The position numbers and the translations under genes are program-made. DNA of 64,000 nucleotides from Pedobacter sp. WC2423. Its GTDB lineage: Bacteria > Bacteroidota > Bacteroidia > Sphingobacteriales > Sphingobacteriaceae. Under the pieces are notes generated by a model, which saw only the letters and a program-made list of their open reading frames with translations, had not been told where the DNA came from and searched no databases. The stretch's first letter is position 1. The number at the start of each line of letters is the position of its first letter. This document shows positions 35,050-43,921 of the stretch, piece by piece. Where the stretch lies: assembly GCF_040822065.1 (NCBI RefSeq), contig NZ_CP162005.1, forward strand, positions 5,580,001 through 5,644,000. The letters run 5' to 3'.

Positions 35050-36420
35050 ATGAAGACGATTTCAAAATATATTTTACTAGCAGCCGTGTCCTTAAGCTTT
35101 ACATCCTGTAAAAAATTCCTGGACAGGGAACCTATTGCACAGATTACACCTGATAACATTTTCAATTCACAACAAGGTGCCCAATCGGCAGTGATGGGAA
35201 TGTACAGAACACAATTAGGGGCGAACTCTTACGGACAATCCTTAATTATTGTTCCTGAATTCTCAGCCAGACACGTGAATCATGTGTCCAGCTTTCCTGA
35301 ATATGTAGACTTTAAGACCAATACAATCCGTATCGATAATCCATGGGTACAGAATATCTGGACAGCAGGTTATGCGGCTATTAATGCAGCGAATAATATT
35401 GTGGTGAAAGTAGCTGCAATGCCAGAAGCTGCAATTGCGACTGACAAAAGACAGCAATTCATCAGAGAAGCACAATTTATCAGAGCTTTGACTTATTTTA
35501 ACTTAGTCAGGGCATTTGGAGACGTTCCTTTGATCTTAACGCCAACCGGAGAAAATGATAACCTGAAAGTACCACGTAATACCGTAGCTGAAGTTTATGC
35601 GAAAATTATTGCAGATCTGACAGAGGCTTCTAAATTGCCGAACGCTTATGCGAACATTGCAGAAACTAAAGGCAGGGTAACTGGTAATGCGGCTAAAGCT
35701 TTATTGGCTAAAGTTTATTTGTACAACGGAAGGGTAACAAATACTTATGCCGAAGCAGCAAGATTAGCAAAGGATGTCATCGCGACAAGCGGCGCATCAA
35801 TGCCAGTTGACTTTGGTTCAGTCTGGACTACAAAAAACACTTCAGAATCAATTTTTGAATTGCAGTTTGATGCACAGGCAACCAATCCACTCGCAACAGT
35901 AAGTAATCCGAATGCCTCTGCTTTATTTTATGCAGAAGGTAAATCAATCGCTGATTTGTATGAAGCAGGAGATAAAAGAAGAGACTTTACCGTTTACCAG
36001 AATACGGCCGCAGATCCAAGATTTTATATTGGTAAATACAGAATCTTTAATCCGGCTATTCAAAACGTTCCGTTGATCCGTATTGCAGAAATCTATCTGA
36101 TCCACGCAGAGGCTCAGGCCCGCGTAGATGGGGCGGTGAGTGCAGCAGCATATGATTCTTATAAAAAGGTGCGTGACAGAGCTGGAATCACTACTCCTGA
36201 TATTTCTACTTTTACAACGCTTGCAGCATTCATCACTGCCGTACAAAAAGAGAAAAGAAAAGAGATGATGTTCGAAGGAGAAGCGTGGTTTGATTACTGC
36301 AGAACCGGTTTAGCATTGACAGATATGATGACAAAACCAGATCCTAATTACTATTTATACCCTATTCCTGATGCAGAGCGCAGAAATAATCCAACCTTAA
36401 CCCAAAATAAAGGGTATTAG
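35050..36420 (+). CDS. SusD/RagB-family surface lipoprotein
   Basis: A 456-residue protein with lipobox SFTSC (C20) followed by KKFLDREPIAQITPDNIF, a standard SusD N-terminus. Helical repeat segments (FIREAQFIRALTYFNLVRAF) and the C-terminal LYPIPDAERRNNPTLTQNKG match the family. It starts 21 bp after the SusC stop and is followed by a strong terminator, so the SusC/SusD pair is a two-gene unit. The substrate is unknown. Confidence 0.94.
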   Translation: MKTISKYILLAAVSLSFTSCKKFLDREPIAQITPDNIFNSQQGAQSAVMGMYRTQLGANSYGQSLIIVPEFSARHVNHVSSFPEYVDFKTNTIRIDNPWVQNIWTAGYAAINAANNIVVKVAAMPEAAIATDKRQQFIREAQFIRALTYFNLVRAFGDVPLILTPTGENDNLKVPRNTVAEVYAKIIADLTEASKLPNAYANIAETKGRVTGNAAKALLAKVYLYNGRVTNTYAEAARLAKDVIATSGASMPVDFGSVWTTKNTSESIFELQFDAQATNPLATVSNPNASALFYAEGKSIADLYEAGDKRRDFTVYQNTAADPRFYIGKYRIFNPAIQNVPLIRIAEIYLIHAEAQARVDGAVSAAAYDSYKKVRDRAGITTPDISTFTTLAAFITAVQKEKRKEMMFEGEAWFDYCRTGLALTDMMTKPDPNYYLYPIPDAERRNNPTLTQNKGY

Positions 36421-36440
36421 TTTGATTCACAGGTTTATAA

Positions 36441-36474
36441 AATGAAAAGAGAGGTTTTTACCTCTCTTTTCATT
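36441..36474 (+). terminator. Intrinsic terminator of the second SusC/SusD pair
   Basis: AATGAAAAGAGAGGT and ACCTCTCTTTTCATT pair perfectly over 15 bp around a TTTT loop and are followed by further T residues. Confidence 0.9.
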
Positions 36475-36621
36475 TTTAAGGGAAATTACTATCGGGCTGA
36501 AAACTATGTAATTAGATCTTCATACCGGGCAGCTAAACTCATAGAATTGTAACTCTTTTAGGAGGCTATTGCTGTTTAAATAGATTTAATGCATATTTAA
36601 GAAAGAATAAGCCATTATACT

Positions 36622-36888
36622 ATGTTAGGAGAATTAATCGAAAAGGAGTCAATAGACGTAAGTGAAATTATAGCCGCAGATCAGAACCACATCGAGGAAT
36701 TAAAAGATAAGCTCAGTGGTGCTCAGCGTTTAGGTAATGAATTCAAATCAAAAGCAGACATTACTTTTAATACTAAATTCGGCCCAAAGACTGTGAATAC
36801 GACAGTATGGTCAGTTACAGAGAAATATATTCAGCTGAAAAACGGAATTCATATTCCTTTGACCAGCCTGATTGATATAGATTTTTAA
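36622..36888 (+). CDS. Small conserved hypothetical protein
   Basis: An 88-residue protein with a charged helical N-terminal half (LIEKESIDVSEIIAADQNHI) and a predicted beta-rich C-terminal half (TTVWSVTEKYIQLKNGIHIP, ending LIDIDF). The second half looks like a small barrel-type fold, but I do not recognise a named family. It has no signal peptide or transmembrane helix, so it is probably cytoplasmic. It stands alone between the SusD terminator and the convergent SDR gene. Balanced composition and a clear ATG favour a real gene. Confidence 0.6.
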   Translation: MLGELIEKESIDVSEIIAADQNHIEELKDKLSGAQRLGNEFKSKADITFNTKFGPKTVNTTVWSVTEKYIQLKNGIHIPLTSLIDIDF

Positions 36889-37042
36889 GCAATAACCTGG
36901 GTGATGCATTTTCCGCAGTAAACACTTTTGGAAACAGCATCACTCAGGACATCTTTAAATACCAGACCAGAATAATACTTCTATTTCAGTTTCTATCCTG
37001 ATTATAGTCTTACTGCTGTTTCAAAAAGAGAAACAGCAGTTA

Positions 37043-37825
37043 TTAAATAGTTGGAATCGTTCCACCATCAATCACATATTCAGTTCCTGATAAATAATTT
37101 GCACGCGGAGAGACCAGGAATCCCACAAGTTCAGCAACTTCTTCTGGTGTGGCTGGCCTGCCCATCGGTATACCTCCCAATGAATTCATGACTTGTTGAG
37201 TTGCGTTATCTATCGTGTCTCCGGTGCTTTCTGCTAAGCGCTCCATCATCCTTATAGCTGCTTCAGTTTGGATCCAGCCCGGTGATACAGTTAATACCCT
37301 TATACCTTTTGGGGCAACTTCTTTGGACAGTCCTTTGCTATAGTTGATCAGGCCAGCTTTAGCAGCCGCATAAGGTAAAGTAGAATCATGTAATGGCAAC
37401 CTGCCCTGTATAGAGGCGATGTGTATGATTACTCCAGAACCCTTTGCTAACATGGAAGGAAGTAAACCTCTGTCGAGCCTTACAGGAGCCATAAGATTGG
37501 TTTGAAGTGTTTCTGACCAATGCTGGTCTGATAGTGCGGCAAATCCTCCGCCAGGGGTTTCTGAGCCACCCAGATTGTTAATCAGGATATCTATTCCACC
37601 ATATTCCGCCAAAATGGCTTCAGTTACTTTTTCAGTGCCTTCAGGTTTGCTTAAATCTGCGGAGATAAAGTGAAAATCAGAATTAATATCCTCCGGTTTA
37701 TTTCTTGCAGTAATGATTACTTTCGCCCCGGCAAGAGCCAGTCTTTCCGCAATTGCTTTTCCTGTTCCTTTTGTACCGCCTGTTACCAGTGCTATCTGAC
37801 CAGTTAATTCGTTGTGCATATCCAT
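37043..37825 (-). CDS. Short-chain dehydrogenase/reductase
   Basis: A 260-residue classical SDR. The nucleotide-binding TGGTKGTGKAIA, the NNLGG motif, catalytic Ser in IHIASIQGR, and YAAAKAG carrying the Tyr and Lys are all present, with a C-terminal LSGTEYVIDGG. The cofactor and substrate are not determined; the oxidoreductase family includes reductases for aldehydes, ketones and sugars. It is divergent from an HxlR regulator with a clear dyad between, so it is likely induced by the compound the regulator senses. Confidence 0.92.
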   Translation of the reverse strand: MDMHNELTGQIALVTGGTKGTGKAIAERLALAGAKVIITARNKPEDINSDFHFISADLSKPEGTEKVTEAILAEYGGIDILINNLGGSETPGGGFAALSDQHWSETLQTNLMAPVRLDRGLLPSMLAKGSGVIIHIASIQGRLPLHDSTLPYAAAKAGLINYSKGLSKEVAPKGIRVLTVSPGWIQTEAAIRMMERLAESTGDTIDNATQQVMNSLGGIPMGRPATPEEVAELVGFLVSPRANYLSGTEYVIDGGTIPTI

Positions 37826-37879
37826 AATTAATATTTGTTGATGGGCTCAAATGTCGGGAGTATGATCAGTTGGTACAAT

Positions 37880-37918
37880 TACGGATAAACGAATCGGATA
37901 GGGTTGAATTTATCCGTA
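37880..37918. promoter_or_regulatory. Inverted repeat, possible HxlR operator
   Basis: TACGGATAAA and TTTATCCGTA are perfect 10-bp arms 19 bp apart in the SDR/HxlR divergent region; the arm spacing places like faces two helical turns or so apart. This is the natural operator candidate for the adjacent HxlR regulator. Confidence 0.5.
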
Positions 37919-37953
37919 TTGACAGGTTTTGGACAATACGTTATCTTTAGCAC

Positions 37954-38304
37954 ATGTATCAGAAAAAGATTGTGCAGAACTATGATTGCGGACTTGATTT
38001 AGTAGGGGAGATTTTATATGGGAAGTGGAAAATAAGATTACTTTATTTTATCAATGATGGACATATCCGGCCCAGTCAGCTGCAAAGAAAAATTCCTGGA
38101 GCCTCACGCCGGGTTTTAAATGTTCAGTTAAACGAGCTGGAAAAACACGAACTTATTTCGAAAGTTATTTTTCCAGTGCTTCCACCAAAAGTAGAGTACA
38201 GTTTGACTGTATTTGGAAAGACCCTGATTCCATTAATTCATTCCATAGGGTTATGGGGCGATGAACATGAAGAGAAATTAAGAGGAATACTTACAAAAAA
38301 ATAG
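37954..38304 (+). CDS. HxlR-family winged-helix transcriptional regulator
   Basis: A 116-residue regulator with conserved C10 in YDCGLDLVGEILYGKWKIR, the recognition segment HIRPSQLQRKIPGASRRVLN and wing KVEYSLTVFGKTLIPLI. It has the same size and layout as the HxlR protein at 1963 but is well diverged from it, so they are not a recent duplication. Divergent from the SDR gene, which it likely regulates. Confidence 0.92.
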   Translation: MYQKKIVQNYDCGLDLVGEILYGKWKIRLLYFINDGHIRPSQLQRKIPGASRRVLNVQLNELEKHELISKVIFPVLPPKVEYSLTVFGKTLIPLIHSIGLWGDEHEEKLRGILTKK

Positions 38305-38594
38305 TTGATGTGAAGTTTAAATCAATTTGATTGGATTGAACTCCAGGAAGTTGTATCAGCTGGAAAAAAATTCCGTACGCATGTAAGTAAAAAAATAAGG
38401 AAGCTACGGGCAGAAAGAGAGATTTAGGTGATATTGCCTCATTGAAAAAAATGGAATCCAGTTCGCCTCAATACAAATCTTTATAAATATTCTTCTGCAT
38501 CCGATCTCTGAAATTGTTTATAAATCAATGAAAATCAGGTTTCAGACGGCATTATACCTGCAACCAATTTGTTATATTTGATTAATTAAATCCA

Positions 38595-38876
38595 ATGAAA
38601 GAAGCAACTATTCAGACCCTCCATCCTGATCCGGATAAAACCAACAAGAAAATTTCTTTAGAGAAATACGAACTCATCAAAAAAGAAATCCTGGCTATTT
38701 TGTCGGATGGGCAACCTACGCATACAGAATTGATGGAAATGTTATACCAAAACGTGAAAGATACTTTTAATGGCGGTGTACAGTGGTATGGTGAGACGGT
38801 TAAACTTGACCTGGAGGCAAGAGGTGTGATAGACAGGATCAAGACTAAACCGGAAAAATATCGTTTGGTTCCATAA
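38595..38876 (+). CDS. DUF6958-like small conserved protein
   Basis: A 93-residue soluble protein. It begins TIQTLHPDPDKTNKKISLEK, has a helical region YELIKKEILAILSDGQ and THTELMEMLY, then WYGETVKLDLEARGVIDRI and PEKYRLV. The helices followed by a short beta hairpin suggest a winged-helix-like fold, and the pattern resembles DUF6958 proteins, for which no function is known. A lone gene between an HxlR regulator and the convergent glycosyltransferase. Family name is offered tentatively. Confidence 0.65.
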   Translation: MKEATIQTLHPDPDKTNKKISLEKYELIKKEILAILSDGQPTHTELMEMLYQNVKDTFNGGVQWYGETVKLDLEARGVIDRIKTKPEKYRLVP

Positions 38877-38896
38877 TGATAGCTATTTTAAAAGAA

Positions 38897-40132
38897 TCAA
38901 CCCTTTTGCGTATTCTTTTCTTCGATCCACAACGACATATATTTAGTGCTATTTGCAGTATGGTGCTGTAAAATCTGTCCGAAGAAATTACGCTTGCGAT
39001 GAGCTGTTAAATTCAATGATAAAGTTTGGAGGGATTCCATAAAAGCCTGGCCAAACATTAATTTTCCATAACGTTCATTAATGATTTTTACTCCATTTTG
39101 TTGTGCCCGGAACCACCAGACTTTGTCCTGATATAACTGAACAGCCCGGTTGATAAAAAGAAAAGGATCGTCTGCGATCACTCCATTCCATTCCAGGTTT
39201 CCTTTCATCGCTTCAGCACCTATAGAGGTCGTTACTGCGGGCGTTCCCACCTGCATGGCATCAATAAACTTTCCTTTAACACCCGCACCAAACTGGATAG
39301 GGGCCAGTAATATTTTATGTTTTGCAATGGCTTTCCTGGCATCTTTTGCACGCCCGTGAACATAGAATTTTTCTTTCTCGTTGTGCAATTGCATAACTTT
39401 CTGAGACGTGTAAGCACCGTAGATATGAAGTTTAGCTTGTGGCAGCTTTTTCCTGAGCTCAGGCCAGACCTTGGTCTTTAAGATTTGCACGGTATTCCAG
39501 TTGGGTTCATGCAAAAAGTTGCCAATAAACATAAATCCTTCTCTTTCGTCAAATGGTTTCCATTCCTGGATATCTTTTTCGGTTAGTTCTTCTTCTAAAA
39601 ATGGCAGATAATAAAGTAAAGACGGATCTATCCGGAACTGTTCTTGCAGAATTTCTATCTCCAGTTCCGAAATCATTAAAGACAAATCACAGCGTAATAT
39701 TGCGGCAATCTCTCTTTTAGCCAGCTCAGTAAACAGTTCCAGCGGACTGTGTGTTTTCATGGCCTGCTGACGGGCGTGACGTAAACAATGCAGATCTTCT
39801 GTATCAAGTATGCTGATGGCATCCGGACATTCCTGCCGTACTCTCCATCCGTATTGTTCTTCTACCATAAAGCGGTCAAAAAGTACAACATCAGGGCTGG
39901 TTTCCTTTAGAAAAGTATTAAAGCTGCTATCATTTAATTTGATCTCCCGCTCGGTTACGCCGATAGCTGGTAAATCAAAGCTAAATTCACTTTTTGAAGC
40001 GCCAGAAGCAAATATGGCTTCATAGCCCTGAGAAAGAAATAGATTGATTAACTGAATTATTCTTGTACCTGCTGCTGATGAAGCAGGTTCAGGCCATACC
40101 AATCCAATAATCAATACACTCTTTTTAGACAT
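38897..40132 (-). CDS. Glycosyltransferase (GT-B, group 1/4-like)
   Basis: A 411-residue protein. The N-terminal half opens with SVLIIGLVWPEPASSAAGTR, the acceptor-side Rossmann fold of GT-B enzymes. The C-terminal half has FIGNFLHEPNWNTVQIL, AKLHIYGA and LAPIQFGAGVKGKFIDAMQV with GTPAVTTSIGAEAM, the nucleotide-sugar-binding region of family-4-like transferases. The usual catalytic E-x7-E motif is not distinct, so donor and acceptor are unknown. No polysaccharide cluster surrounds it. Start is the ATG at 40132, divergent from miaE 112 bp away. Confidence 0.85.
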   Translation of the reverse strand: MSKKSVLIIGLVWPEPASSAAGTRIIQLINLFLSQGYEAIFASGASKSEFSFDLPAIGVTEREIKLNDSSFNTFLKETSPDVVLFDRFMVEEQYGWRVRQECPDAISILDTEDLHCLRHARQQAMKTHSPLELFTELAKREIAAILRCDLSLMISELEIEILQEQFRIDPSLLYYLPFLEEELTEKDIQEWKPFDEREGFMFIGNFLHEPNWNTVQILKTKVWPELRKKLPQAKLHIYGAYTSQKVMQLHNEKEKFYVHGRAKDARKAIAKHKILLAPIQFGAGVKGKFIDAMQVGTPAVTTSIGAEAMKGNLEWNGVIADDPFLFINRAVQLYQDKVWWFRAQQNGVKIINERYGKLMFGQAFMESLQTLSLNLTAHRKRNFFGQILQHHTANSTKYMSLWIEEKNTQKG

Positions 40133-40244
40133 TCCTTTAAAATTTATGCAAAAATAGAGGTTTTTAATGCAGATTCTCTAAACAGCCCACTAAACAATAT
40201 GATTATTCGTAATTTTGTGAACGAAGAATTTTATTAATAACCTC

Positions 40245-40826
40245 ATGCTTGGATTAAAATTGTTAACAGACCCGCGTTGGGCAAATATTGCTGAATCAAA
40301 TTTAGAAGAGATATTGACTGATCATGCGTGGTGTGAGCAGAAAGCAGCAACAAATGCCATTACGCTGATTGCTAATAATTCTGAGCATATGGATTTGGTG
40401 GAAGAATTAACGGCTATTGCTATCGAAGAAATGCAGCATTTCCAGATGGTGGTAGAGCTTATCAAGCAGCGCGGTTATACTTTAGGCCGCGAACGTAAAG
40501 ATGATTATGTGGGCCGTTTAGTGAAATTCAGCCGCAGAGACGGAAGCCGGAACAATGCTTTTATTGATAGGTTGTTATTTGCCGCAATGATTGAAGCGAG
40601 AAGCTGTGAACGTTTCCGGGTATTGTCTTTGAATATTAAAGACCAGGAGCTGGCGAAATTTTACCATGATTTAATGATTTCTGAAGCTGGTCATTATACG
40701 ACATTTTTAAACTTTGCCCGTAAATATACGATCGATGTGGATGTGGATAAACGATGGAAAGAGTGGCTGGAATTTGAAGGCGAACTGATCCGGAGTTTTG
40801 GGAACAAAGAGGCTATTCACGGGTAG
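40245..40826 (+). CDS. miaE: tRNA 2-methylthio-N6-isopentenyladenosine hydroxylase-like protein MiaE
   Basis: A 193-residue four-helix diiron protein. Iron-binding motifs are visible: the first-helix ESNLEEILTDHAWCEQKAA, AIEEMQHFQMVVE (E-x2-H) and a second set at MIEARSCERF with ISEAGHYTTF. These match MiaE, which hydroxylates the isopentenyl side chain of ms2i6A37 in tRNA. Length and ATG start fit the family. It is divergent from the glycosyltransferase and followed by a terminator hairpin whose stem contains its own stop codon. Confidence 0.92.
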   Translation: MLGLKLLTDPRWANIAESNLEEILTDHAWCEQKAATNAITLIANNSEHMDLVEELTAIAIEEMQHFQMVVELIKQRGYTLGRERKDDYVGRLVKFSRRDGSRNNAFIDRLLFAAMIEARSCERFRVLSLNIKDQELAKFYHDLMISEAGHYTTFLNFARKYTIDVDVDKRWKEWLEFEGELIRSFGNKEAIHG

Positions 40827-40837
40827 CCTCTTTGTTC
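40802..40837 (+). terminator. Terminator overlapping the miaE stop codon
   Basis: GAACAAAGAGGCTA and TAGCCTCTTTGTTC pair perfectly over 14 bp around an 8-nt loop. The TAG stop of miaE is the first codon of the right arm, so the last codons and the terminator share sequence. Confidence 0.8.
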
Positions 40838-40897
40838 AGCTTATAGTCCATCAGGAGCTCAGGGTGTATCATGAATCCATTATACGGCTTTTAAAAT

Positions 40898-41317
40898 TTA
40901 TGCTTTTGGTTTCGCACCACCCTGCGCATTCATCGCTTTTAATTTGCTCAGCTGACCTGGTGTAAGAATTGTTTTATACTGCTGCTGACGGTACTGGGAA
41001 ATCTCTTTAGACCCACCTTTTTTCTGATCCTTACCTTTTAACGCATCTTTCCTGGTAATACATTCTGTATTGACCACTAAGATTTTCGCATACTGATCTG
41101 CATTCAAACCCAGCTTCGTTTGTAATTCTTTAGTATATGGAATTGCACGCTGTGCTGCGGGAATTGTTGAATTTACTTTTTGGGCTTTAATTGCTGCCTG
41201 TGGTTTAACAACAGCCTGTGATTTCGCAGCTGCAACTGGTGTAGCCTGATTAGCCATTTGTGCAGAAGCAGTCAATCCTGTGGCAGCAAAGGCAAATGCT
41301 AAAAGTAACTTTTTCAT
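40898..41317 (-). CDS. Spy/CpxP-like exported helical protein
   Basis: A 139-residue protein with a signal peptide ending TASAQ, an Ala/Lys/Gln-rich low-complexity stretch (about 25-55, with repeated QAxxKxQ), then helices TKELQTKLGLNADQYAKILV and QYRQQQYKTILTPGQLSKLK. The last motif, ILTPGQLSKLK, resembles the LTxxQ-type repeat of Spy/CpxP periplasmic chaperones, and such small proteins are common in Bacteroidota. It is convergent with miaE and divergent from the NTF2-like gene. The chaperone role is inferred, not shown. Confidence 0.7.
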   Translation of the reverse strand: MKKLLLAFAFAATGLTASAQMANQATPVAAAKSQAVVKPQAAIKAQKVNSTIPAAQRAIPYTKELQTKLGLNADQYAKILVVNTECITRKDALKGKDQKKGGSKEISQYRQQQYKTILTPGQLSKLKAMNAQGGAKPKA

Positions 41318-41444
41318 AGTTTTTGTTTTTTTATAGGATAATAATAATTATTAACGAGTAATTTAAGCCGATCAATATGTGCTGTAAATAATTAATTTAA
41401 ACGGCAAAATATCAAACCTGTTAAAAACCTAACCACTCTAAAAC

Positions 41445-41891
41445 ATGAAGAAAATAATCTTATCCCTGCTTTTAATTACGTCCTGCGTGTTTGCAAAAGC
41501 TCAGGAAACAACTGGTGCTGCCTCTAAAGAAGAAACTGAAGTTGCAGCAGTTGTAGAAAAATTAAGAGCAGCTATGATCAGCGGTAACAAAGCCGACCTG
41601 GAAAGTGTAGTGTCAGCTGATTTAACCTACGGACACTCTGGTGGAAAAATTCAGAACAGAACAGCCTTTGTAGATGATATTACTTCGAAAAGATCGGATT
41701 TTAAAACGATTGAATTAACCAAACAATCGATTACTATTCAGAACAATGTAGCCATTGTACGTCATGTTTTAATTGCGGATACGAATGATGGAGGTAAACC
41801 TGCACACATTAACCTGGGAATAGTTTTAGTGCTGAAGAAAGAGAAAAAAGACTGGAAAATTATCGCAAGACGCGCATTCCATATAGACTAA
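41445..41891 (+). CDS. Exported NTF2-like protein (DUF4440 type)
   Basis: A 148-residue protein with signal peptide ending FAKAQ. The mature part is one NTF2/SnoaL-like cone: helix VEKLRAAMISGNKADLESVV, then strands SADLTYGHSGGKIQ and NVAIVRHVLIAD, and a terminal strand DWKIIARRAFHID. Such domains bind small ligands or act as isomerases or adaptors; nothing here specifies which. It converges with the LacI gene, 15 bp apart, so it is not part of the uronate operon on transcriptional grounds. Confidence 0.8.
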   Translation: MKKIILSLLLITSCVFAKAQETTGAASKEETEVAAVVEKLRAAMISGNKADLESVVSADLTYGHSGGKIQNRTAFVDDITSKRSDFKTIELTKQSITIQNNVAIVRHVLIADTNDGGKPAHINLGIVLVLKKEKKDWKIIARRAFHID

Positions 41892-41906
41892 CTTTAGCAC
41901 GTTAAA

Positions 41907-42923
41907 TTAACTATTGCGAACCCATAAGCTTGTATCCAATATCTTCTTTTCGAAGTCATGAACCGGATACTTGCTTTCTATTAAATTCAGCAGCATATCA
42001 GTTGCCAGCTGTCCCATTTCAAAAGCAGGCTGACGCACCGAAGTCAGTGTTGGACACATCAGGTCAAGGACATCAGCATTACAAAATCCGGTAATGACCA
42101 TTTCTTTGGGAACTTTAATTTTCAACTCCTTGAATACGGCCAGTGCTCCAATACTCAGCCGGTCACTGGCCACAAAAATACCATCAGGCTTTTCCTTCAG
42201 GTTCATCAATTCTCTGATCGCCGTATCTGTTTCTTCCTGAAACATCCCTCCATGTTCACAATATTTGATATAAGCCTCATTAAAGGGCAGGTTATATTTC
42301 GCTAAAGCCTGTTTATATCCGTTTAAGCGCTCTACACTAATGGATAGATGAGCTGAACTTGTTAAATGAGCAATGCGTTTGCAACCCTGATTAATCAGAT
42401 ATTCCGTCGCTTCAAATGAACCTTTCTCATTGTTTGCAATGATCTGATGTGTGTTGATCTGATCAGTTACCCGGTCAAAAAATACCATAGGCAAACCCCG
42501 CTCATGTAAATGCTGAAGATAAGAAGTGTCAGTAGTTTCGGCAGATAACGAAACCAGTAAACCATCAACCGATCTGGAAGCTAAATGCTGGATGTTCACC
42601 TTTTCACGCGCATAGAACTCATGTGTCTGCGTAATGATCACATGATAACCACGGTCATAAGCAATAGATTCGATTCCATTGACTACCTGGGCGAAATACT
42701 GATTCGCTACTTCACTTAAAGAAACCCCGATAGATTTACTTCTGCGCTCTTTTAAACTTAAGGCAATAGGGTTTGGGCGGTAATTGATTTTTTGCGCATA
42801 GTCCAGCACCAGCTTTTTTGTCTCTGGACTGATTTCATGCGTATCACGCAGTGCTCTGGAAACAGTGGAGGTAGAAAGGCCTAATGCCTTGGCAATATCT
42901 TTTAAAGTAAAGGGCTCAAACAT
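41907..42923 (-). CDS. LacI-family transcriptional regulator
   Basis: A 338-residue repressor with the DNA-binding HTH at residues 4-26 (FTLKDIAKALGLSTSTVSRA), the hinge helix NPIALSLKERRSKSIGV and a periplasmic-binding-protein-like effector domain (GIFVASDRLSIGALAVFKEL). It is divergent from the uronate catabolic operon, which it very likely controls in response to an unsaturated uronate or KDG-type intermediate. A LacI-like operator and further dyads lie in the divergent region. Confidence 0.94.
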   Translation of the reverse strand: MFEPFTLKDIAKALGLSTSTVSRALRDTHEISPETKKLVLDYAQKINYRPNPIALSLKERRSKSIGVSLSEVANQYFAQVVNGIESIAYDRGYHVIITQTHEFYAREKVNIQHLASRSVDGLLVSLSAETTDTSYLQHLHERGLPMVFFDRVTDQINTHQIIANNEKGSFEATEYLINQGCKRIAHLTSSAHLSISVERLNGYKQALAKYNLPFNEAYIKYCEHGGMFQEETDTAIRELMNLKEKPDGIFVASDRLSIGALAVFKELKIKVPKEMVITGFCNADVLDLMCPTLTSVRQPAFEMGQLATDMLLNLIESKYPVHDFEKKILDTSLWVRNS

Positions 42924-42950
42924 GATTCCGTCTCACAGCTGGTAAATCAT

Positions 42951-43046
42951 ACAAGTCTACAAATAATTTCTGGTTGTGCCGGGAACGATTGCACAATAAT
43001 TTATGGCTTTTTGTTTCATTCTGCGCGTAAATCTATGTAGACTTGT
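42951..43046. promoter_or_regulatory. Divergent LacI/uronate control region with dyads
   Basis: Three nested symmetric elements lie here. ACAAGTCTACA (42951-42961) and TGTAGACTTGT (43036-43046) are perfect 11-bp arms 74 bp apart. TTGTGC and GCACAA flank a central segment (42973-42996). Inside it GAACGATT followed by GCA (42983-42993) resembles the LacI-family consensus AAnCGnTTnCA. The pattern suits one central operator plus paired distal sites permitting looping, but is unproven. Confidence 0.55.
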
Positions 43047-43080
43047 TAGTTGTTGCACACCAAATATAAACCAGATATTT

Positions 43081-43884
43081 ATGAATAAATTCCATTTGAT
43101 AGTTTCCAGTGTCCTCGTTTTTACCGCTTTAAATGGTCATGCACAAAATAAGAAAACTGTAATGCTTGATTCTTATTTTAACAACGAAACTAAAAAAGAC
43201 ACAGATGGGAAACTCATTTCCTGGCATTATAAATGGGACGAGCAAACCAATAGCGGTTTCTCTCTGTGGGGAGCCGAATTCAACAAAGCCGGATTTAAAA
43301 CTTCAACACTCTATGCAGCACCGACTGCACAAAATCTAAAAGGTTCTTCTGTTTATATTATTGTAGATCCGGATACGGAAAAAGAAAGCAGTGATCCGAA
43401 ATTTGTTCTGGCAGCGGATGTTAAAGCAATTGCTGAGTGGGTTAAAAAAGGAGGTGTACTGGTATTGATGGGCAATGATGCAGGCAATGCTGAATTAGAC
43501 CATTTCAATACGCTGGCCAAAGTATTCGGCGTTCAGTTTAATCCGGATAGCCGGGGAAGAGTGACTGGTAACCAGTTTGATATGGGAAAGATCATGGTGC
43601 CTGCGGGAGATCCGGTCTTCAAAACAGCGAAACAGTTGTATATCAAAGAATTCAGTAGTTTAGCAATCACTACTCCTGCAAAATCTATACTGAAAGATAA
43701 AGATGGCTATGACGTGATTGCCTTATCAAAATATGGTAAAGGATCAGTTATTATCATTGGCGATCCATGGTTATATAATGAATATACAGACGGAAAAAAG
43801 CTTCCTGCTGCCTATGATAACCTGAAAGCTGGTACTGATTTGATTCACTGGATTTCAAGCTTGATTCCAGCAGGGAAAAAATAA
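43081..43884 (+). CDS. Exported DUF4350-like protein of the uronate operon
   Basis: About 267 residues from the ATG at 43081, chosen for its signal peptide (NKFHLIVSSVLVFTALNG, ending HAQ); a frame extension to 43003 has an unlikely N-terminus. The body resembles the glutamine-amidotransferase-like fold of DUF4350 proteins: GSSVYIIVDPDTEKESS, AEWVKKGGVLVLMGNDAGNA and KGSVIIIGDPWLYNEY. Such proteins commonly accompany unsaturated glucuronyl or rhamnogalacturonyl hydrolases in polysaccharide loci. It is first in the operon; no catalytic triad can be assigned. Probably periplasmic. Confidence 0.7.
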   Translation: MNKFHLIVSSVLVFTALNGHAQNKKTVMLDSYFNNETKKDTDGKLISWHYKWDEQTNSGFSLWGAEFNKAGFKTSTLYAAPTAQNLKGSSVYIIVDPDTEKESSDPKFVLAADVKAIAEWVKKGGVLVLMGNDAGNAELDHFNTLAKVFGVQFNPDSRGRVTGNQFDMGKIMVPAGDPVFKTAKQLYIKEFSSLAITTPAKSILKDKDGYDVIALSKYGKGSVIIIGDPWLYNEYTDGKKLPAAYDNLKAGTDLIHWISSLIPAGKK

Positions 43885-43921
43885 AATAAATGGGCTTTGA
43901 AAGCCGTTACCCTATTAAAAT

